DNA of 64,000 nt from Sphaerisporangium perillae. Its GTDB lineage: Bacteria > Actinomycetota > Actinomycetes > Streptosporangiales > Streptosporangiaceae. This document shows, piece after piece, positions 61,931 to 64,000 of this stretch; the stretch's first letter is position 1; every line of letters starts with the position of its first letter. The stretch covers positions 186,001-250,000 of the forward strand of contig NZ_JALLPO010000001.1 of assembly GCF_023276435.1 (NCBI RefSeq). The letters are read 5' to 3'. A program made the position numbers and the translations under genes. The notes under the pieces are model-generated. The model saw only the letters and a list, made by a program, of their open reading frames with translations, ran no database searches and was not told where the DNA came from.

Positions 61931-63973
61931 TCAGATCTTCGTGGGGGACTCCTTCCGGGCGTAGGCGGGGTCGTAGGCGCTGGCCTGGATGGTGTAGAGG
62001 TCGGCGTAGATGCCGTCCAGGGCCATCAGGTCGTCGTGGGTGCCCTGCTCGACGACCTTGCCGTGGTCGAGCACGTAGATGCGGTCGGCGTAGCGCACGC
62101 TGGCCAGGCGGTGGGTGATGAGCAGGACGGTGCGGCCGTCGGCGTGCCTGCGGATGCGCTCGAACAGCGCGTGCTCGGCGCGGGCGTCCAGCGCGGCCGT
62201 CGGCTCGTCGCAGATCAGCAGCGGCGCGTCGCGGTAGAAGCCCCGGGCCACGGCGATGCGCTGCCACTGACCCCCGGACGGCTCGTGCCCGTCCTTGAAG
62301 CGGCGGTCGAGCAGCGTGCGGTAGCCCTGCGGCAGCTCGGCGATCACCTGGTCGGCCCCCGCGACCTCCGCCGAGGAGTGCAACGCCTCCACTCCCTTCT
62401 CAAGGCCCATACAGATGTTGTCCTTCGCGGTCAGCGGCCAGCGAGTGTGATCCTGGGCGATAACGGCGATGTGCCGCCGGAGCTCCTCATGGTCGACCTG
62501 CCGGATGTCCACCTCGTCCCATAAGACCTGCCCATCGCCGGGGTCGTACAGCCCGGCGATGATCTTGGAGAGGGTCGTCTTGCCCGAGCCGTTCTCGCCG
62601 ACGAGCGCGACCACCTCGCCCCGGTCGAGGTGGATCGAGACGTGATCGAGGGCGGGCTCCTCCTTGCCCGGGTAGTTGAAGGTGACGTCGTCCACGGTGA
62701 TGCGCTGGAACGCCTGCGGCGCCTCCAGGGAACGGGCGGGCCCCCTCCGCGCGCGGGCCTTGTCGCAGAAGTCGAGGAAGTCGGTGAAGTAGAGGCCCTC
62801 CTCGTACAGCCGGTTGGTGGAGAACATGAGGTTGGCCAGTGAGGTCTGCCCCGAGCGGATGGCGAGCACGGCCGTGCCGGCCACCGCCAGCGGCACGGCG
62901 CCGATCGCGAGCAGGACGCCCAGCGCCAGGTACACGATGGCCGTGCCGAGGCCGCCCAACGCCTCGCCGATGATCCGCGCCACCGCCTGGCGCCGGGCGA
63001 CGGCGAGGACGGCCTCCTGTTCGGCGCCCGACACCGCGTCGTACAGCCGGGTCAGGAAGCGCCGCATGGTGAACGAACGCACCTCGGCCGCGGTCTCCCT
63101 GGCCGCCATGAGACCGGTGAGGATCCACTTGCGCCGCCGGACCGGTATCAAGGTGTACATCATCGTGTAGCGCATGCGGGCCGAGCGGACGGCGGCCCAG
63201 GCGTCGGGCAGGACGGCGAGCAGGAGCAGCGGCAGCAGCACGGGATGCAGGATGCCGAGCACGCCCGCGGCGGCACCGATGCCGATCAGACCGGTGAGCA
63301 GGTCGATCGCCGAGTCCACCACGCTGTCCACCATGGAGACGCCGCGCATGCGGGCCCGCTCGAGGGCATCGTGGAACTCGGGGTCGTCGAAGCGGATGAG
63401 ATCGACGCGGCTGGTCAGCTCGTAGAGCTGCTTCTCGGCGATGCGGCTGACCTGCGGCTCCAGGCGGGACTGCGCCCAGCCGGCCCCCGCCTCGAGGCCG
63501 GTGCGCAGCGCCGCGGCCGCGCCGACCAGCAGCAGGCTGGGCAGGGCGGCCCTGACGCGGTCGGGCGTGGGGCCGGCGGAGAACAGCGCCTGCAGGACCC
63601 CGGTCGTGGCGAGCAGGCCGAAGGCGGTGAACACGCCTCCCAGCACGCTCAGGGCGATGGTGGCCGCGGTGTCGCGCGGGCTCGCCCGCCAGGCCAGGCG
63701 GACGGCGTGGCCGATGAGCGCGGGGAGCCTGCGTGCGACGGTGAGGAAGCCGACCCCGGTCATCGTCACGGTGTGGGCGTGCCAGTCGCTGAAGGTGACT
63801 TCGCCAAGGTCGACAGGCGCGTCCTCCCCGGGCCGCCCATCGGAGCCAGGGCCAGGGCCAGGGCCGCCAGGGGAGCCATCGGGGCTTGGGGCGGCCGGTG
63901 GGGTGTCGTCGGAGGGGGCGTCGTCCGGCGCTGAGCCGTCAGGAGTGGATGGTTCCTGGGGAAGGTCGGCCAT
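61931..63973 (-). CDS. ABC exporter (fused membrane and ATPase domains)
   Basis: A 680-residue half-transporter. The first 55 residues are an unusual Pro/Asp/Gly/Ser-rich cytoplasmic tail. About six membrane helices follow (90-370). The ATPase domain has Walker A GENGSGKTT, the signature EPSGGQWQR, Walker B LLICDEPTAALD and the H-loop LITHRLASV. It works as a homodimer or with a partner to export peptides, lipids or drugs; similar proteins occur in lanthipeptide and natural-product loci, but no biosynthetic gene is in view. ATG 63973 has no clear ribosome site. Confidence 0.92.
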   Translation of the reverse strand: MADLPQEPSTPDGSAPDDAPSDDTPPAAPSPDGSPGGPGPGPGSDGRPGEDAPVDLGEVTFSDWHAHTVTMTGVGFLTVARRLPALIGHAVRLAWRASPRDTAATIALSVLGGVFTAFGLLATTGVLQALFSAGPTPDRVRAALPSLLLVGAAAALRTGLEAGAGWAQSRLEPQVSRIAEKQLYELTSRVDLIRFDDPEFHDALERARMRGVSMVDSVVDSAIDLLTGLIGIGAAAGVLGILHPVLLPLLLLAVLPDAWAAVRSARMRYTMMYTLIPVRRRKWILTGLMAARETAAEVRSFTMRRFLTRLYDAVSGAEQEAVLAVARRQAVARIIGEALGGLGTAIVYLALGVLLAIGAVPLAVAGTAVLAIRSGQTSLANLMFSTNRLYEEGLYFTDFLDFCDKARARRGPARSLEAPQAFQRITVDDVTFNYPGKEEPALDHVSIHLDRGEVVALVGENGSGKTTLSKIIAGLYDPGDGQVLWDEVDIRQVDHEELRRHIAVIAQDHTRWPLTAKDNICMGLEKGVEALHSSAEVAGADQVIAELPQGYRTLLDRRFKDGHEPSGGQWQRIAVARGFYRDAPLLICDEPTAALDARAEHALFERIRRHADGRTVLLITHRLASVRYADRIYVLDHGKVVEQGTHDDLMALDGIYADLYTIQASAYDPAYARKESPTKI

Positions 63974-64000
63974 GCTGGCAGTGTGACCGCCGCCACCGAC

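Overview
The window is a 64 kb piece of a high-GC actinomycete chromosome. GTG starts are frequent, short or absent leaders are common, two IdeR/DmdR-type iron boxes are present, and the gene order matches the Streptomyces coelicolor gltX-ndgR-leuCD-hup-gpsA-ddl-thiL-thiD-rpmB-recG-coaD-rpmF-rnc-smc-ftsY neighbourhood. Several proteins and the many GC-rich 3'-end repeats suggest Streptosporangiales (Nonomuraea, Streptosporangium, Microbispora or relatives); this placement is inference. No phage, transposon, CRISPR array or rRNA gene is visible.

Layout. 1-7 kb: the 5' part of a secreted heparinase II/III-like polysaccharide lyase, a small ABM-domain protein, a fumarylacetoacetase-family hydrolase overlapping gltX, and an M3 oligopeptidase. 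7-7.7 kb: tRNA-Gln(CTG) and two tRNA-Glu(CTC) genes with recognisable promoters and terminators. 7.7-13.1 kb: a large acidic protein of unknown function, the IclR regulator NdgR divergent from leuCD, a small unknown protein and an HU-type nucleoid protein. 13.2-17.4 kb: a cold-shock-like mini protein, an MFS exporter, and a TetR/DHA2 drug-efflux pair. 17.5-31.4 kb: F420 biosynthesis (cofC), phospholipid and cell-wall precursors (acyltransferase, gpsA, ddl), a trans-sulfuration PLP enzyme, thiL and thiD flanking a membrane-anchored repeat/CBM2 protein, rpmB, a FakA-like DAK2 protein and recG. 31.9-42 kb: rsmD, coaD, yceD, rpmF, rnc, mutM, acylphosphatase, a 64-residue coiled-coil protein, smc, ftsY and tatA, a conserved core of ribosome, RNA, chromosome and secretion genes.

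42-64 kb is more accessory: an iron-siderophore ABC uptake locus with a divergent binding protein, a cysteine synthase-family enzyme, a SigR-like ECF sigma factor with no adjacent anti-sigma gene, a RidA protein, an XRE-cupin regulator divergent from a DMT exporter, an unknown protein followed by a polysaccharide deacetylase lipoprotein, typA, a hydrolase coupled to ackA, an aldehyde dehydrogenase, a secreted coiled-coil/peptidase-like protein, a GH1 beta-glucosidase with a divergent TetR, a MerR regulator with a textbook operator, and an ABC exporter.

Sequence-level points that stand out: tandem repeats at gene 3' ends, two of which include the stop codon (typA, merR); a 121-bp tandem repeat after recG; perfect palindromes at the ends of leuD (centred on the next gene's start codon) and cofC; a duplicated element between ndgR and leuC that covers the ndgR start codon; and several starts placed 6-8 nt after a -10-like hexamer, suggesting leaderless mRNAs. 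No wholly new multi-gene system could be demonstrated; the most novel-looking protein is the tryptophan-repeat/CBM2 membrane protein at 24303-26039.
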